Source: Locusta migratoria (Eukaryota; Arthropoda; Insecta; Orthoptera; Acrididae). From it: a DNA stretch of 64,000 bases. Position 1 is the first letter of the stretch. Each line of letters starts with the position of its first letter. The notes under the pieces are model-generated. The model searched no databases, was not told the origin of the DNA, and saw only the letters and a program-made list of their open reading frames with translations. Shown here piece after piece: positions 22,484 to 33,265 of the stretch. A program made the translations under genes and the position numbers. The stretch spans positions 400,456,502-400,520,501 of the forward strand of contig CM048750.1 of NCBI GenBank assembly GCA_026315105.1, given 5' to 3'.

Positions 22484-23746
22484 GGTTTTCTTTGTATATT
22501 TGTTTGCAATAGTTAAATACAGAGAGTAGAAGGGAATTTCTATACTTAACAGCACGTTTTGTAAGCATATGAATTATTTACTGAAGTAGGCCTAGTAAAG
22601 AAAGGCTCTACTGTTACTGAAAAAGATGATTTTCCCAATAATGTAACTGATCAGAAGAGCACGTGATGCCAATCCACTTCTTTGACACATTAATTTCCAT
22701 ACTAAGACAACTGTTAGATTAAATACTGTAATATTAAAAAGGAAAAACGTACTTCCTAATGTTGTGCAAATTGTACTTTAACACAAAACGGACTGACGTC
22801 TCATTTATTTATTTCTACTGCAAGAAACCATTAAGTATTTGAAGATTTTGTGCAATAAACGTTACCAATGCCATACATGTTATGTTTCCAGGTGAATTAT
22901 CGTAAGTATTTATTATACCTTTAAGACGTTGGTGTCAGCTTTCTGTAGGCTGTGGTGATGTAAAAATGAGTTGTAATACCAGTAGCGAAACAAATTCATC
23001 ACATATAAACTTAAGTGTACTGCTAAACATGAATAAGCGTTTACTTACACGATTTTAAAAAAGAGATATTTTGACACTAGCACAAGCCTCATGCCTGTTC
23101 GAAGTTTGTGGCTGAATGCTCGTAATTACTTATTCAAATGACGTTAACTGTGACGATCTTTAAAAAAATCTTTATAATGAAAGTAACGCATCGTAAATAA
23201 ATATGTTGCGACAGAGATACATGTTCCCTATTTTACATCTGATACACTTCGTAGAACTGCTGCTCGCTCTTAGTTGTAGTGGTAGTGCAATCGTCGGTAA
23301 CGCCTTAATTACGCGACATTTTTACAAATTTCATCGCTGTAATGAATTTGGGTGGTGTAGTGTTTGCAGTGTGGCGACTTCTTCGCAGTTAGCGTCGCCT
23401 GAGACTCGTGACGTCACACTCGTCGTTGAGGCGCTGTCGACGGGCCCGCCCGGCAGATTCCGAGCGCCGCTGAGGAGCGGCTTTTCAGGAGCCAGTCCTG
23501 CTCGCCAGCGTTACGGCAGGCGAGGTAAAATAACGCGCGCTTAAAAGTCTTTCCCAGATGTACTGCCTGTTGGCATTAGGCAAAGATCTAAAACGTTCAC
23601 GCAGTACGGATGTAGAGATGTCAGCTGACGGCGTCGTTCTGAGTATTTTGTATACACTTGCAACAGAAATTAAATTTATCCTGTTAGGATCTTAGTTAAC
23701 TATACACACTGTAATCGTGACATTTTCAGAAACAAACTACCAAATA

Positions 23747-23939
23747 GCCGCGGTGGAATAGCCGAGCGGTCTAAAGCGTCTCGCTGCGGAGCGCGCGGTT
23801 GCTCGCCTTGGAGGTTCGAGTCCTCCCTAGGGCATGGGTGTGTGTATTTGTCCGTAGGTTAGTTTACCTAGATTTAAGTAGTTTGTAAGCTACGGACTGA
23901 TGACCAAGCAGTTTGGTCCGATAGATTTACAAACATTTG
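23747..23939 (+). mobile_element. tRNA-derived SINE (type B head), full length
   Basis: It starts GCCGCGGTGGAATAGCCGAG, has the GGAGGTTCGAGTCCTCC B box and ends GATTTACAAACATTTG. The TSD AAACTACCAAATA is at 23734-23746 and 23940-23952. Confidence 0.93.
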
Positions 23940-23954
23940 AAACTACCAAATATT

Positions 23955-24428
23955 GGTGGCAAGTAAGGAATAACGGTCTAAGCACACTCTCGGAAATCGC
24001 GATATATTCGAAACCATAGGGAGAAAGAAGAAATATCAGCCTTTCTATACCCTCGGAAATCACGAGATATTCGGAAATAAATAGTCAAATCTTTCTGACT
24101 AGCGGATAGTGTAGGCCTAAATGTCATTGATACTCATTTCACTTACTGTACCAGCAATTTCAACGTTTCCATAGTTTTGTCTCGAAAACAGCAACAATTT
24201 GGAACAAATTCAAATATTTGTGAGGAGGAAGAACACAAATGTCATTGCTGATCGTACCACTTGCAGCAGTAATTTCATTCTCCGTTCTTCAGTCACACAT
24301 AAATCACCAACTCGATGTTGCTAAGACAGCATATGAGAGTACTGAATAACATAATACTATTATGTGAATAAGAAAATCCCATAAAGTGTTGTGGATAAAT
24401 AACTCCCACAATGTGTTACAAATGATAA
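23955..24428. other. Spacer with a short direct repeat
   Basis: CTCGGAAATCGCGATATATTCG (first 12 bases near 23989) recurs as CTCGGAAATCACGAGATATTCG near 24053. Nothing else found. Confidence 0.4.
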
Positions 24429-24429
24429 A

Positions 24430-24512
24430 ATAAAAAAAAATTTATTGAAACGAGGTTTGAACACAGAACCTCTCGTTTTGTAATCCAACACTCTACCCAT
24501 GACACTACAGCA
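24430..24512 (-). mobile_element. tRNA-like SINE head, used as target by the next SINE
   Basis: On the minus strand a tRNA-like unit with CATGGGTAGAGTGTTGGATT and B box GTGTTCAAACCTC ends in an A/T-rich tail (minus-strand AATTTTTTTTTAT). The type A SINE at 24514 inserted right at its 5' end. Confidence 0.5.
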
Positions 24513-24513
24513 G

Positions 24514-24712
24514 CCGGCCGCGGTAGCCGAGGTGACTGAGGCGCTTCAGTCACGGTCAGCACGGCCACTACGGTCGGGGGTTCGAATCCCCCCTCGGGCA
24601 TGGATATTTGTGCCGTCTTTAGCCTTAGCTAGTTCATAAGTAGTTTGTAAGCTTACGGACTGATGACCCCGTAGTTAAGTCCCATAAGTTGTACAAACAT
24701 TTGAACATTTGA
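24514..24712 (+). mobile_element. tRNA-derived SINE (type A head), full length
   Basis: Complete head, B box and core. An 11-bp TSD, ACACTACAGCA, lies at 24502-24512 and 24713-24723. Confidence 0.93.
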
Positions 24713-24759
24713 ACACTACAGCAACTCAACACAATTTGCACCCTAATGATTTATATACC

Positions 24760-25250
24760 AATTGCTACATGTTTGTATCTCAATATGATTTAATTACATT
24801 TAGTTGTAATCCTATCCTACAAGACCTTCCACCACAGGTAAGCCGGCTTAAGTCACGTAAACCACCTCTTAAAACAGCTGTGCAACTACATGAGAGTGGC
24901 TTCTCGCCTAAATCAAACTGGGCAAGAACCTGGGATTCGTTTAATGGAAAAAAACAGCATCTGGATAGACGATCCCTCTAAGCAGCTCCAAGGAATGGAC
25001 CTTCCCAGGAGAGAATGGTCTTTGATCAACCGCTTCCGAACTGGTGTTGGTCGCTGTAACTATTGGAAATTCAAATGGCGACAGACTGACGACCAGTCAT
25101 GTGACTGTGGAGCAGACATACAAACGATGACCCACATAATTACTAATTGCCCATTACGATCATTCTCAGGATGGATGACCGAACTCCATATAGTCAGTCA
25201 GGAAGCTGTCCAGTGGTTAAAGGAGAGATGATTTTTTAAATTCATCTTTA
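24760..25250 (+). pseudogene. LINE C-terminal domain with CCHC-like zinc motif
   Basis: The upstream piece (frame of 24709) encodes SRLKSRKPPLKTAVQL and a SNWARTW phrase. The downstream piece, in the frame of 24890, encodes MDLPRREWSLINRFRTGVGRC and CDCGADIQTMTHIITNCPL before a stop at 25229-25231. The CDCG...TM.HI...CPL arrangement is the usual C-terminal zinc-binding tail of many LINE polymerases. A frameshift near 24950 separates the two parts. Reverse-transcriptase motifs are absent, so this is a 5'-truncated 3' end. It is a different element from the Jockey-type RT that follows. Confidence 0.7.
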
Positions 25251-25254
25251 ATTC

Positions 25255-25499
25255 GCTGTAGCCCTGAAACAGTTTACTGCGAGTTATAAAACCAAAATTT
25301 GAGATATACGGCAAATCAAGAAGGTGTCTGTGACACGGAAGGAACAAGTGAATATCGCTTTCACGTCACTTTCCAAAGTCGTCGTTCATTGGCTAATGTA
25401 ACAACTAATTTCATTGCAGGGAAAGAAACTTTTGCTTGGGATATAACAACTCCTGACAGAAAGGCAGGAGGGTGCGACCAGGTGGAAAACGCCGCCCTT
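25255..25499. other. Spacer between two LINE fragments
   Basis: Open frame 25299-25565 shows no domain that I recognise. Confidence 0.35.
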
Positions 25500-26800
25500 A
25501 GACAATTCCCCCCTCCCCCCAAGTGCCATCCGCCCCATCACGACCATCTTCAACGAGATACTTAAAACCGGCGAGTTTCCGGCTGCCATGAAACACGCAG
25601 AAGCTGTGGCCATCCCGAAGATGGGAAAGGACCGAAGCTGCCACAGAACTACAGACCCATCAGCCTCCTCCCGGCTATCTCCAAGATATTCGAAAGACTA
25701 TACCTGAGGAGGCTGATGGATCATGTGAACTCGGAGGCACTAATACCACCGGAACAGTTCGGATTCCGGAGTGACCATAGCACATGACAACAGCTGCTGC
25801 GGTTAGTGGAGGTCGCGATGGGTGCCTTGGAGACTCGGCAGTACGCAGGAACAGTTCTCCTAGATGTCTCCGAGGCGTTCGACAGCGTGTGGCACGAAGG
25901 CCTCCTATACAAATTATTTGCACTGGGGGTACCTACACCACACATTAAACTAATAGCGTCCTACCTAAAAGTCCAGACATTCAATGTCCGAGCAGGAGAG
26001 GGAATTTCAACAGCAAGACTCGCGGGGGTGCCACAGGGGTCCGTGCTAGGCCCCATACTCTACTCCCTTTACACGGCAGACATGCCCAAAGTAGAAAGAG
26101 TGTCACTAGCCCTATATGCAGACGATACTGCACTCTATACCAGGAGTATGAATGCGGCAACAATGCGGAATCGGCTACAAAGGAAATGCGATGCACTAGG
26201 TGCGTGGGCTACGAAATGGAGATTTAAATATAATGCTACCAAAAGCCAGGCAGTAATCTACACAAGAAAGAGAATGCCACAAAACGTGCAACAAGTAAGA
26301 GTTATGGGGGGCAGGGTCCCACGGACACGTATTGCAAGATATCTCGGTGTCACCCTGGATAGGTACCTTACCTTGGGCCGACATATACGGGAAGTTAGAG
26401 CCGAGATAGGAAGAGTTAAAGAGCTTTACGCCCTTATTAACCCCGAATCCACGCTGCCTACACACTGCGGCATTACGTTATATGTGACGCTCATACGACC
26501 AGTCCTGGAGTATGCAGCAGCCGTGTGGGGAAACGCGGCTATGACGCATGTAAAACGGCTACAATGGCTACAGAGTAGAGTCCTTAGACTAGCCACGCAC
26601 TCCCAAGGGAGTTCCCAACCAAAGAACTACATGAAATCACGGGAGCGTCACTGATCAAAGACAGGATACGAACAATTGCTCGGCAGTTTTATGAAAAAGC
26701 CCAACGATCACAAACCAGACTGGTCTCTAACTTAGGTAAACAGATACACAGAAGAGAGACCACCGGATGGCCGGATGTGCTCAAAGAGTAAATCCCTGAG
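25500..26800 (+). mobile_element. Jockey-type LINE fragment
   Basis: From about 25510 the translation in changing frames reads as the fingers region of a Jockey-clade RT (Y/N-RPISLL and FERL-type phrases at about 25650-25700). It is followed by the intact RT core ORF (25806-26654) and then, after a one-base shift near 26610, by a C-terminus that continues to a TAA at 26789-26791. The 5' two thirds of the element is missing. Confidence 0.8.
25806..26654 (+). CDS. Reverse transcriptase core, Jockey clade, partial
   Basis: This is the longest clean coding stretch in the window (282 codons). The first ATG at 25806 is internal to the RT, not a true start. Motifs in order: a palm motif with an Asp, LLDVSEAFDSVWH (about residues 18-30); GVPQGSVLGPILYSLYTADMP (about 73-93); the catalytic YADDTALY (about 104-111); KWRFKYNATKSQ; and the thumb YLGVTLDRYLTLGRHI (about 177-192). 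All key polymerase residues, including both Asp of YADD, are present. At the end the frame shifts: the last dozen residues replace the normal continuation, which resumes in the next frame (FPTKELHEITG, then IKDRI) to a TAA at 26789-26791. Upstream frameshifts remove the endonuclease and fingers. It cannot be functional as it stands. Confidence 0.8.
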   Translation: MEVAMGALETRQYAGTVLLDVSEAFDSVWHEGLLYKLFALGVPTPHIKLIASYLKVQTFNVRAGEGISTARLAGVPQGSVLGPILYSLYTADMPKVERVSLALYADDTALYTRSMNAATMRNRLQRKCDALGAWATKWRFKYNATKSQAVIYTRKRMPQNVQQVRVMGGRVPRTRIARYLGVTLDRYLTLGRHIREVRAEIGRVKELYALINPESTLPTHCGITLYVTLIRPVLEYAAAVWGNAAMTHVKRLQWLQSRVLRLATHSQGSSQPKNYMKSRERH

Positions 26801-26939
26801 CGCAAGGAAAATAAGTGTTAAAACACCGTAAACACAGATAGGACACACACATAAGCAGGATACAACACCAAAAACATGAATTAGGAAATGCAGGAACAGC
26901 AGCAATGCGGTAGCTAGGTTCTATCCATAAAGGTTAACG

Positions 26940-27265
26940 GTATGGCATTAGGCGCGTTGTCGCCGCACCCTCGCCACCGAGCACACTGAGGGCGCGCCTC
27001 TCGCAATCGGAGGCAGAGCGGCAGCAGGAGCGGAGGAGCTGCGAGGTGGCCGGCGAGCAGGACAGGAACGGCGCGCCGCAGCTGAGGCGTCCACAGCAGC
27101 ACCTGGCAGCTCGTTCCGTCACTGCAGGCACGAATCACGGAGCCTACTTCGCGAGTTGCAGCGCTGCATTCCGCTCGCCCAGGAAGCGCAGCCGTCACCG
27201 GCGACAAACAAGGTCTGCAGGCGCCACGAGGGCGAGCGCACAACTGCAGCGACAGTCTGCATGAA
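26940..27265. other. CpG-rich patch
   Basis: An abrupt GC- and CpG-rich block with open frames on both strands and no domain. It ends just before the Helitron-like element. Confidence 0.45.
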
Positions 27266-27326
27266 AACTGCGCTTCAAGCTTTACGGCCCTTTTTCCTGG
27301 AATTTTCTGGATACTGCGCTAGCAGG

Positions 27327-28167
27327 TATTATATGAATTTCTGTTCGTTAGTCTCGCTAAAACTCGAGAACGGCTGAACCGATTTGACTAATTTTAGTTT
27401 TGAAATATTCTTGTAAGTCCAGGGAAGGTTTAAACGGCGACAAAAATTGGAAAAGTTGTCCGGAAAAGAGGAAAATCGGGAAAAACCGAAACAGCTTTTT
27501 CCAGTGAGCTATCAATACCGTTCGTTCAACTGCGATAAAATTTTGTACATTTCATGTTGAAAGCAAGATTAAGATTCGCATCAAATACAAATTTGGAAAA
27601 GTCGTCCGGAAACTAGGAAAAACCGAAAGTGAAAAATAGAGACAGCTAAAAAAGAAAGTAGCAAAATTTGAATCAAGTTTCTTTTTCAATGTGTTTCTAA
27701 ATGTACTCACTACTATAAGTTGAGAACCGTTCATCCGCTTGCTATAAAATTTTGATCATTTGACGTTCAACGAAAAATGAACGTTCTTATGAACTAAAAA
27801 TTCGGGAAAGTTACCCGGAAAATTTGGAAATTCGCGAGAAACTGAAAGCGCTTTTTTCAATGGGATTTGAATATCACTCATCTGATTGCGATAAAATTTT
27901 GCACATTTGACGTTTAAAGCGAGAGAAAGGTTTGACTGAAGTAAAAGTTTGGAATAGTTGACCAGAAAATAGGAAAATTTGTGGAAAACTGGAAGAGCTC
28001 TTTTCTTTGGGATAACAATATCAGTCGTACGATTGTGATAAAATTTTGCACATTTGACGTTCAAAGCAAATTTCTTTATAAAGCTACTGGGTCTAAAACA
28101 CATATGATTTAAATTAGCATGGTTTATATTAAGAGGTAAGTCATACGAAGTTCACCGGGTCATCTAG
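27327..28167 (+). mobile_element. Helitron-like element made of about 150-bp internal units
   Basis: The element starts near GAATTTCTGTTCGTTAGTCTCG and ends TCACCGGGTCAT then CTAG (28164-28167) followed by T, a Helitron-type terminus. GATAAAATTTTGCACATTTG-type blocks occur at about 27535, 27743, 27889 and 28037, so the last three units are spaced about 147-154 bp apart. The minus-strand open frame 27756-28103 is just the translation of these units. Confidence 0.6.
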
Positions 28168-28303
28168 TATATTTTAAGATTTCTTTTCACTTCACAATTA
28201 TTATTAATATCTTGTTTCAATTTCAGCTTCGAGATTTTTATATCCTAATAACACAATATGAATACCAATTGTGAACAGTAGACAAGGAGGCATGTGTATA
28301 ATG

Positions 28304-28306
<3 letters not shown>

Positions 28307-28334
<28 letters not shown>
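28307..28334. repeat. (AT)14 microsatellite
   Basis: Pure AT tract abutting the 5' edge of a LINE fragment. Confidence 0.9.
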
Positions 28335-28338
<4 letters not shown>

Positions 28339-29195
28339 ATCTGCAAATTGTAACTAAACAGATTGAAGTCCTCAAGGAAACAGCGGTGAAGGCAGGATTG
28401 CGAATAGATTTTGAGAAGACACAATATATGAACATAAATGCCAGTGATGCAGACTGGACAATGAGGACCAAGTATGGCGACATCAAAAAGAGTTCAGAGG
28501 TTCAAGTACCTAGGAGAGATTTGGACTCCAAACAACAATGAAAAGGCAGCGATTAAAGAAAAATGGAAATAGCATTCAGATTTTGTCAGAACACTCACAA
28601 ATCTAAATCTCGTACCGGGCCAAATGGCGACACTACAGCTCAGTCGTGAAATCTGAAAGTTTATTGCATCTGAGACAATAGCCAGGACGGGACTTCCAGA
28701 CTTGGAAAAGAAAGAAAGGAAATTCCTAAGAATGATTCTGAGACTCAGAAAAATGTTAAATGAATTTAAAGGATCAAATCAAGAACTTGATCAACGATTT
28801 TAGAATATCACCACCACAATGAAGTCTGTCTTCCTATGGACATGTTAAAAGAATGAAATCAGAGAGGCTCGTCAACAAGTTTCTTCTCTTCCAGGAGAAC
28901 AGGAAGACACGAGTTCCGTAGGTGAAAGAAGTGCACAGCGACCTAGAAAAACGCGGGATCACGGCACAAGAAATCGTGAACAGGCAGATCTTTAGGAAAA
29001 AGGTTGCGGAGGTGATTTCTTCGAGGAGAAAACGAGGAGAACAGAGTGTTCTTGGCAGAAGAACGTGCAAGAGTGAGCCAAGTGATGAAGGAGTACTGGC
29101 GAAAGAGGAAGGAAGAGAACTTTAGAAAGTGAGGGAAGTTGTGTGAACGTAACCCATAGATGGTTGTAACGAAAATAAATAAATAAATAATCTCA
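28335..29195 (+). pseudogene. RTE-like LINE 3' half, decayed
   Basis: Translation in shifting frames gives GLRIDFEKTQYM near 28399-28434 (the lysine-containing motif after the YADD box), RFKYLGEIWTPN near 28500-28533, a KKERKFLRMILR phrase near 28708-28745, and a C-terminus (28922-29125) with SDLEKRGITAQEIVNRQIF. This is the usual order for the thumb and C-terminus of RTE-like LINEs. The catalytic YADD itself is lost upstream, where an AT microsatellite begins. The 3' end runs into AAAATAAATAAATAAATAA, a short tandem tail. Stops at several points show it is dead. Confidence 0.65.
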
Positions 29196-29199
29196 AGAG

Positions 29200-30365
29200 G
29201 TGGTTTTGAGTCACAAAAAGCTGCTAAAATACTTCGCTTTCGACCTGGGTCAGTCAGCCACATTCATATAATTACATAGATATGAGCTCTGTCTCTTGCC
29301 TATTCCAGCACGCACAGACTCACTCAATCCAGTGACACTTGTAGCCGTCTGCACACACCAACCTACGTCATGCTATTATCGTATTTTCATCACTTTTCCT
29401 CTTTTGATACCTTTGTGCTTTCATGTCATTTTAGTTTGTTCTTCCTCTGTCACTAAGAATCCCTATTTAATTTTCATTTATACAGTAGCTTAATTCCTGC
29501 TGCTTCGCACGAGTAGACTGGATGATCTGCACGGTTGTTTCTACTTCTAAATATAAATTTTCATAGATTTAGCTTTAAAAATGCTTTCCTAATCAAGTAT
29601 TTTGATACAACTTGTCACCCCCTATTGCACCATTGATGGTAGCATCGAAATCATAACGAACACATTTTTTTAAAAATATTCATGGTTCCAAATCCAAATT
29701 TTCGCATTTCTATCATCAAAATAGTCTTAGTAGCACCCTTAAAATATTTTCCCTTATTTCACACGTTTAAGTAATCCACTTTAACTTCAAGTACATTGTG
29801 TGAATACAGGTTCGACGTTTTTCTCGTCCGAAATCTGATCTCGGTAATCTGAATGACGAGTAGACACCTCTGTAGGCAAGTTCTTGAAGATTGCACGATA
29901 CACAGGAGGAATAAAATTTTAGAAGATCAAGCATATCTTTTTCTTAATGCAGTTATTACTTTATTAAGGTGTTTCACAACGCAGGACACAGTTTGGTGGA
30001 TATTCTGAATAACACTCCATAATATGGTCACTACGAGAACCTTTACATTCCATGTTCCGCTAATGCACATGGACATACGTACTTTATGCTCTGAACAAAG
30101 GCGCGTAGCAGTTAAAGCAAAAACACAGAGGCGCACTCTTAGGCACAGACGATGAAGCCTCAGAGATACGTACTCACAGCTCTAAACTGTGGCAGTCTCT
30201 CTGTTATCAAACATCTCTGTGAGAAGTTTTCAACTAAAAGTGGAGTCACGCCACTTGTGCCCTGAACACCTCATATCTTAAAGGTCATTCACACCGGCGT
30301 AGCGAATCTCGAGCTACGTCTTGGGAAAGACGTCGCAGACGTACTGTATCTCGTAATGTAATCAC
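29200..30365. other. Unassigned stretch
   Basis: AT-rich with short open frames only; nothing recognised. Confidence 0.4.
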
Positions 30366-30678
30366 ATGGGGCAGTTCAGACCCACATAGCTGGCTGGCGC
30401 CGCGTCCAGCCAACACCGCCCAGAGGGAAGGCATCACGACTGGCCAGGCCGCGCTACGTCACACTGGCCAGCTGAATGGCTGGCTCTACGATGCAGTGGG
30501 CGTGTGGGCGTGCCCCAGCGCCAGCCACTCAGCCGGCCCGGTCTCTGGCCGGTGTCGGTCCAGCCGGGCTACGTACAGCACTGGGCGTACCTCCGGCTAC
30601 GTCTGCACACGCACCACAAACAACGTGCTCTGTGCTCAATAGCGCTATACTGCGTAGTTGTGTGTTTATTGCGCAAAA
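30366..30678. promoter_or_regulatory. CpG-rich region upstream of the MADF-like exon
   Basis: GC-rich sequence with repeated CTACGT and GGCTGG(C) motifs, ending just before the ATG at 30679. It is positioned like the 5' region of the short gene that follows. Promoter function is inferred only from composition and position. Confidence 0.3.
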
Positions 30679-30827
30679 TGTCTGCATTAGTTGACCGAAT
30701 GCGAAAGAATCCAGTGCTGTGGGACTATTCTAAAATGGAATATGTTTCTATTTTGAAATTATGGGTAAGGAATTGTTACCTTATACAAATAGCTAGCCGT
30801 TCTTCAGGAGGCACTGATTTTCTGTAA
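30679..30827 (+). pseudogene. MADF-like first exon, possibly from a PIF/Harbinger element
   Basis: From the ATG at 30679 the protein starts with an ALVDRMRKNPVLWDYSKMEY run, which matches the start of MADF (Myb/SANT-like DNA-binding) domains (pattern V...PVLWD....Y). The match fades after about 25 residues at TGGGTAAGG (near 30765), a good splice donor, so the rest of the domain would lie in a later exon that I could not find. MADF proteins are host transcription factors but also partner proteins of PIF/Harbinger transposases in insects. The lack of further exons and the repeat-rich context favour a transposon remnant. Confidence 0.4.
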
Positions 30828-30829
30828 TT

Positions 30830-31133
30830 TGTGTCCTGTTTTTTAATGTCACTGCTGATGAGGGATAAAGAGTCATTGAACTATTTTTCATTAAGCCTGA
30901 AAAAAGTTTTAAACTTTTCATCGTCAAGCTGTAAATTTTGTATTACGTGGTGGTATTCGTCATATGCAGTTGGTCTGACATTTATTGGATGAACCCAATT
31001 TGATTTACTTAACACTGAAAGAACAACAACAGTTCATCATTACTATCGCTACTTGAACTACAGTCCATACACTGCACACTGAAGAAGATATCTGGGACAC
31101 ACCACAGCACATTGAATGCCTCTTCTGGTAACA
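30830..31133. other. Spacer
   Basis: AT-rich; nothing recognised. Confidence 0.35.
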
Positions 31134-31329
31134 ATGTTCAAATGTTTGTGAACCTAATGGGACTTAAGTGCGGGTTCATCAGTCCCTAAACTTAGAAACT
31201 ACCTATAAACTAGCTTATACTAAAGACAGGACAAACGTCCATGTTCGAGGGGGGACTCGAACCCCCAACGGGGAATGGCCTCGCGCACCGGAGCATAGCA
31301 CCTCAATCTGCTCGGCCACTCCGCCGCGG
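31134..31329 (-). mobile_element. tRNA-derived SINE (type C head), full length
   Basis: On the minus strand it starts GCCGCGGCGGAGTGGCCGAG, has the GGGTTCGAGTCCCCCC B box and the shared core. A 12-bp TSD, CTTCTGGTAACA, lies at 31122-31133 and 31330-31341. Confidence 0.92.
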
Positions 31330-31595
31330 CTTCTGGTAACATCCACGAATAGCATAGCACACCATCTCAACAACTGAGCAAATACGAAGATGGGGTAGAA
31401 AACGTAGCTGTTAATACGTAGCTTTCGGTCTGAAAGGCACGTTTATCTCGTCAGGATACGTGCTACGTACTGCAACGTCTGTGTTTAAAAGACCTTAAGG
31501 AGTTCACATTACAGGAACGATTTAACATGTGGATTAGACGGATGTCCAGATAATTACGGCCGAGTTGCTCGCAAGTGGTTGAGTGGAAGCCGCCC

Positions 31596-32266
31596 AGCTC
31601 GCCGAATTCATCCAAATTTATAGTACATGTAGGGCGTGGTGAGACACGAAAGTGTCCCAAGTGGGAACTCCACCTGGCCGAGCGTTTAGGAAATAAAAGC
31701 AAGTTTGATATGGATCTATCACCATATGAACCTTATCAACTGCCCCTGTGACAGCTTGTTTAGTGCCGGTCCAAGAGCACAACGAACAATAACGAGCAAA
31801 CATGATCAGCGACCGCAATGAATAGAACTACCCATTAAAAAAAGCGGTAAAATATCTCATTTGAATTGAGAAGGTCGCGGGTTCAGCTCCACCCGGCTCC
31901 AAAGTTCTTTCTGCTCCTTGGCAATGCGTACACCTACATATTGTTCTCGTAGAGATCGTGAGGACAAGATTAGATTAACTACAGCACGCACGGGGGCATG
32001 TAAGCATATATTTGTGGATTTGTGTGTGAAGTCAGTAGTATACGCATTGGCAAGGAGCAAACACATATTTGCCGCCGGGCGGAATAAACCCGCGAACCTT
32101 TCAATAAAAATCCGCTTTCTTACTGCAGAGCCAAATACCGCTTTCTAAACACTCTCTTTGATCCGCATCAACATTCCTTTTATATTCCATACGCTTGGCC
32201 AGATGGAGTTCCCACTTGGGGGCATTACGCCCTACATGAACCATAAATTTAAATGAATCCGGCGAT
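31596..32266. repeat. Long imperfect inverted repeat with tRNA-like boxes
   Basis: The left half (from GCTCGCCGAATTCAT) and right half (ending ATGAATCCGGCGATGACGAG) are reverse complements at about 75-85% by eye: CAAGTGGGAACTCCA on the left is matched by TGGAGTTCCCACTTG on the right, and CTCCTTGGCAATGCGTA by TACGCATTGGCAAGGAG. Each half contains a B-box-like GGTTCGCGGGTT or GGTCGCGGGTTC phrase facing the centre. This is either two facing copies of one tRNA-derived element or one foldback transposon. Confidence 0.6.
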
Positions 32267-32559
32267 GACGAGCAGGCGGATTAGACCAGGGCAACACCGG
32301 CCGCCACGTCACCGCGCAACGCCTGCGTCGCAGTTGAACAACGTCTACATTAATGGAACAGTCTGTTCTATTTCTGTTCCTTCAATGGCTGCTTTCGTAT
32401 AAATTTTCACTCACAACAAAATAATCAGGATAGTATGCAGCTCACTGGCTGCGACAGGCACAGGCAGCTCAGCTTCGGTCACACGCTCCCACTCCTTCAG
32501 TCGCACAGGCACACACAACCGCCATCTCTGGCTGCTGTGTCCCGACTTGGAACGTGACG

Positions 32560-32723
32560 CCGCGGCGGAGAGGCCGAGTGCACTGAGGCGCTATGCTCCG
32601 ATACGCGAGCCCGTTCCCCGTCCGGGGTTCGAATCCCCCCTCGCGCATGGATGTTTGTACTGTCTTTAGTATAAGGTAGTTTGTAAGTTTAGGGACTGAT
32701 GACCCCGTCAGCTTCACAAACAT
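32560..32723 (+). mobile_element. tRNA-derived SINE (type C head) with 3' core deletion
   Basis: The head GCGGCGGAGAGGCCGAG and B box GGGGTTCGAATCCCCCC are present. In the core, CCCCGT is joined directly to CAGCTTCACAAAC, so the 3' side of the hairpin (AGTTAAGTCCC) is lost. The 13-bp TSD TTGGAACGTGACG is at 32547-32559 and 32724-32736. Confidence 0.92.
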
Positions 32724-32739
32724 TTGGAACGTGACGGTT

Positions 32740-33265
32740 GTGCGTCTGTGAAGTGTTCTCATTGCCGAGTGCAGAATCGTTTTACTGACACAAACTTACT
32801 TCTTCAGAAAACACCAAAAAGATAAAGAAACAAAAACAGAGGCATATAAATAGTCATTTTTCCCTTTCTCTATTTGAGGATGGGACAGGAACGCAAATTA
32901 CTTGTAGTTGTACGAGGCACCCAAGCACCGTATTGCGACTTGTGGAGGCAGTATGTATATATAGTCTGCCTCATCAGTTCCAAATTCCCTTGTAACATCT
33001 CTTCTCCATCCGTAAAAATTTTCTGCTTGGCCATCCAAAATTTGTGGATCCTTTCTTCCAGAGAGAAACTCTTGCCCTACACAACTCCATTCCTACAATC
33101 TCTCCAACCTGTTCATCTCCTCCCGCCTTGGATTACCACATCCAGAAAGCACAGCCCCTTCAGATATCAGTCGCCCCCCCCCCAAATACAATTAAGTAGC
33201 ACTTGCTACAGGTCTTCTCTCCATGTGTCGTACCAGTCACTCCTTTCTTTCAGTCAAGATATGAC
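32740..33265. other. Spacer
   Basis: T/C-rich in the second half, with a C run at 33176-33185; no gene. Confidence 0.35.

Larger units (their letters stand above)
21425..23733. other. AT-rich stretch with microsatellites
   Basis: Apart from the dinucleotide repeats listed separately, no gene was found. A GC-rich patch at about 23360-23530 holds an open frame with no recognisable domain. Confidence 0.4.

Noticed and set aside
22328..22555. Minus-strand open frame with a His/Thr run
   Set aside because: It is the translation of a GT microsatellite.
27756..28103. 115-codon minus-strand gene with an internal repeat
   Set aside because: The repeated peptide follows the 150-bp DNA units of the Helitron-like element.
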